A stretch of 64,000 nucleotides of DNA, taken from positions 79,623,982 to 79,687,981 of the forward strand of contig JAVIAB010000041.1 of assembly GCA_032433765.1 (NCBI GenBank). Reading direction: 5' to 3'. Below the pieces are notes generated by a model. It was not told the origin of the DNA. It was given only the letters and a program-made list of their open reading frames with translations, and made no database searches. The position numbers and the translations under genes were made by a program. Each line of letters starts with the position of its first letter. The first letter of the stretch is position 1. Shown here one piece after another: positions 63,609 to 64,000 of this stretch. The stretch is from Megaustenia siamemsis. Taxonomy: Eukaryota > Mollusca > Gastropoda > Stylommatophora > Ariophantidae.

Positions 63609-64000
63609 GCATCTACCATCTCACCTCTGTTGAGCATCTACCAACTCACCACTGTTGAGCATCTACCATCTCACCTCTGTTGTACATCTACCATCTCACC
63701 TCTGTTGTACATCTACCATCTCACCTCTGTTGAGCATCTACCATCTCACCTCTGTTGTACATCTACCATCTCACCTCTGTTGTACATCTACCATCTCACC
63801 TCTGTTGAGCATCTACCATCTCAACTCTGTTGTACATCTACCATCTCACCTCTGTTGTACATCTACCATCTCCCCTCTGTTGAGCATCTACCATCTCACC
63901 TCTGTTCAGCATCTACCATCTCACCTCTGTTGAGCATTTACCATCTCACCTGTGTTGAGCATCTACCATCTCACCTCTGTTGTACACCTACCATCTCACC

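Larger units (their letters stand above)
33950..64000. repeat. 25-bp satellite array, about 1,200 copies, LINE-derived
   Basis: Tandem 25-bp units (plus strand CATCTCACCTCTGTTGTACA, then TCTAC) run to the window edge, so true size is unknown. Main unit types differ in the middle: GTTGTACATCTACC, GTTGAGCATCTACC, GTTGGGCATCTACT, AATGTACATATACC, GTTGTTAATCTACC and GTTGTACATTTTCC. On the minus strand the unit reads GATGGTAGATGTACAACA then GAGGTGA, which encodes DGRCTTEV, and it abuts the LINE that supplies the rest of that motif. Twenty-five is not a multiple of three, so three units (75 bp) form the coding period. The numerous open frames of 67-318 codons are by-products. Long higher-order duplications are evident. 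Confidence 0.97.

Noticed and set aside
33894..63933. More than a hundred frames of 60-318 codons
   Set aside because: A 25-bp unit without stops gives a 25-residue translated period in every plus frame; apparent starts and stops track unit variants such as GTTGTTAATC and CTCTAATG.
1..64000. Telomeric repeats, tRNA genes or rRNA operons
   Set aside because: No TTAGG/TTAGGG arrays, no tRNA cloverleaf and no extended rRNA match seen; only an isolated B-box-like motif at 551-562.

Overview
The window is eukaryotic, most likely from an invertebrate animal. The evidence is one spliced BTB/Kelch-type exon with GT/AG borders, several degraded non-LTR retrotransposons (LINEs), one LTR retrotransposon with a Ty3-like Gag, and a hAT-like inverted-repeat pair. 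No bacterial gene organisation is present. I cannot name the species. About 80% of the 64 kb is tandem repeat, and almost all long open frames are by-products of stop-poor repeat units.

Layout. 1-2566: CAT microsatellite, a 42-bp minisatellite, GA repeats and purine-rich DNA. 2567-3925: LINE reverse-transcriptase fragment (minus). 3966-5535: compound ~60-bp minisatellite with a variable TG tract. 5641-9960: 30-bp minisatellite. 10066-12157: hAT-like ends around one LINE 3' fragment, then a second LINE fragment containing a 35-bp and a 68-bp array. 12158-14811: 21-bp array. 15175-18136: 37-bp satellite. 18408-19931: 61-bp array that runs into a LINE fragment (minus). 20174-20399: a clean coding exon resembling the BTB-BACK region of KLHL10-type proteins. 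20571-31535: a 15-bp array split by a 6.8-kb LTR retrotransposon (20917-27726) with near-identical LTRs, a 4-bp target duplication and a 766-codon gag but no pol. 32074-33206: second 42-bp array. 33431-33975: LINE 3' end (minus). 33950-64000: a 25-bp array of about 1,200 copies that runs off the window.

Main result. Several unrelated arrays are amplified pieces of LINE coding sequence from the C-terminal side of the reverse transcriptase. The 25-bp unit, read on the minus strand, encodes DGRCTTEV. It is continuous with the rest of the LINE at 33431-33975, and it matches DGKCTTEI in the LINE at 2567-3925 and DGRCITEL in the LINE at 10172-10768. The 61-bp unit encodes GDLARDRDSFRRAVV, and the 35-bp unit encodes GDKIRNEELRK. 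The 68-bp unit encodes RWIDGILETLGN. The 15-bp array starts just after a LINE segment encoding EGSIDNEIDI. Truncated LINE 3' ends therefore look like recurrent seeds of satellite DNA here.

Second result. The LTR element is a gag-only, non-autonomous element. Its Gag has three TQT motifs of the LC8 dynein-light-chain type just before a long predicted coiled coil, and no zinc knuckle.
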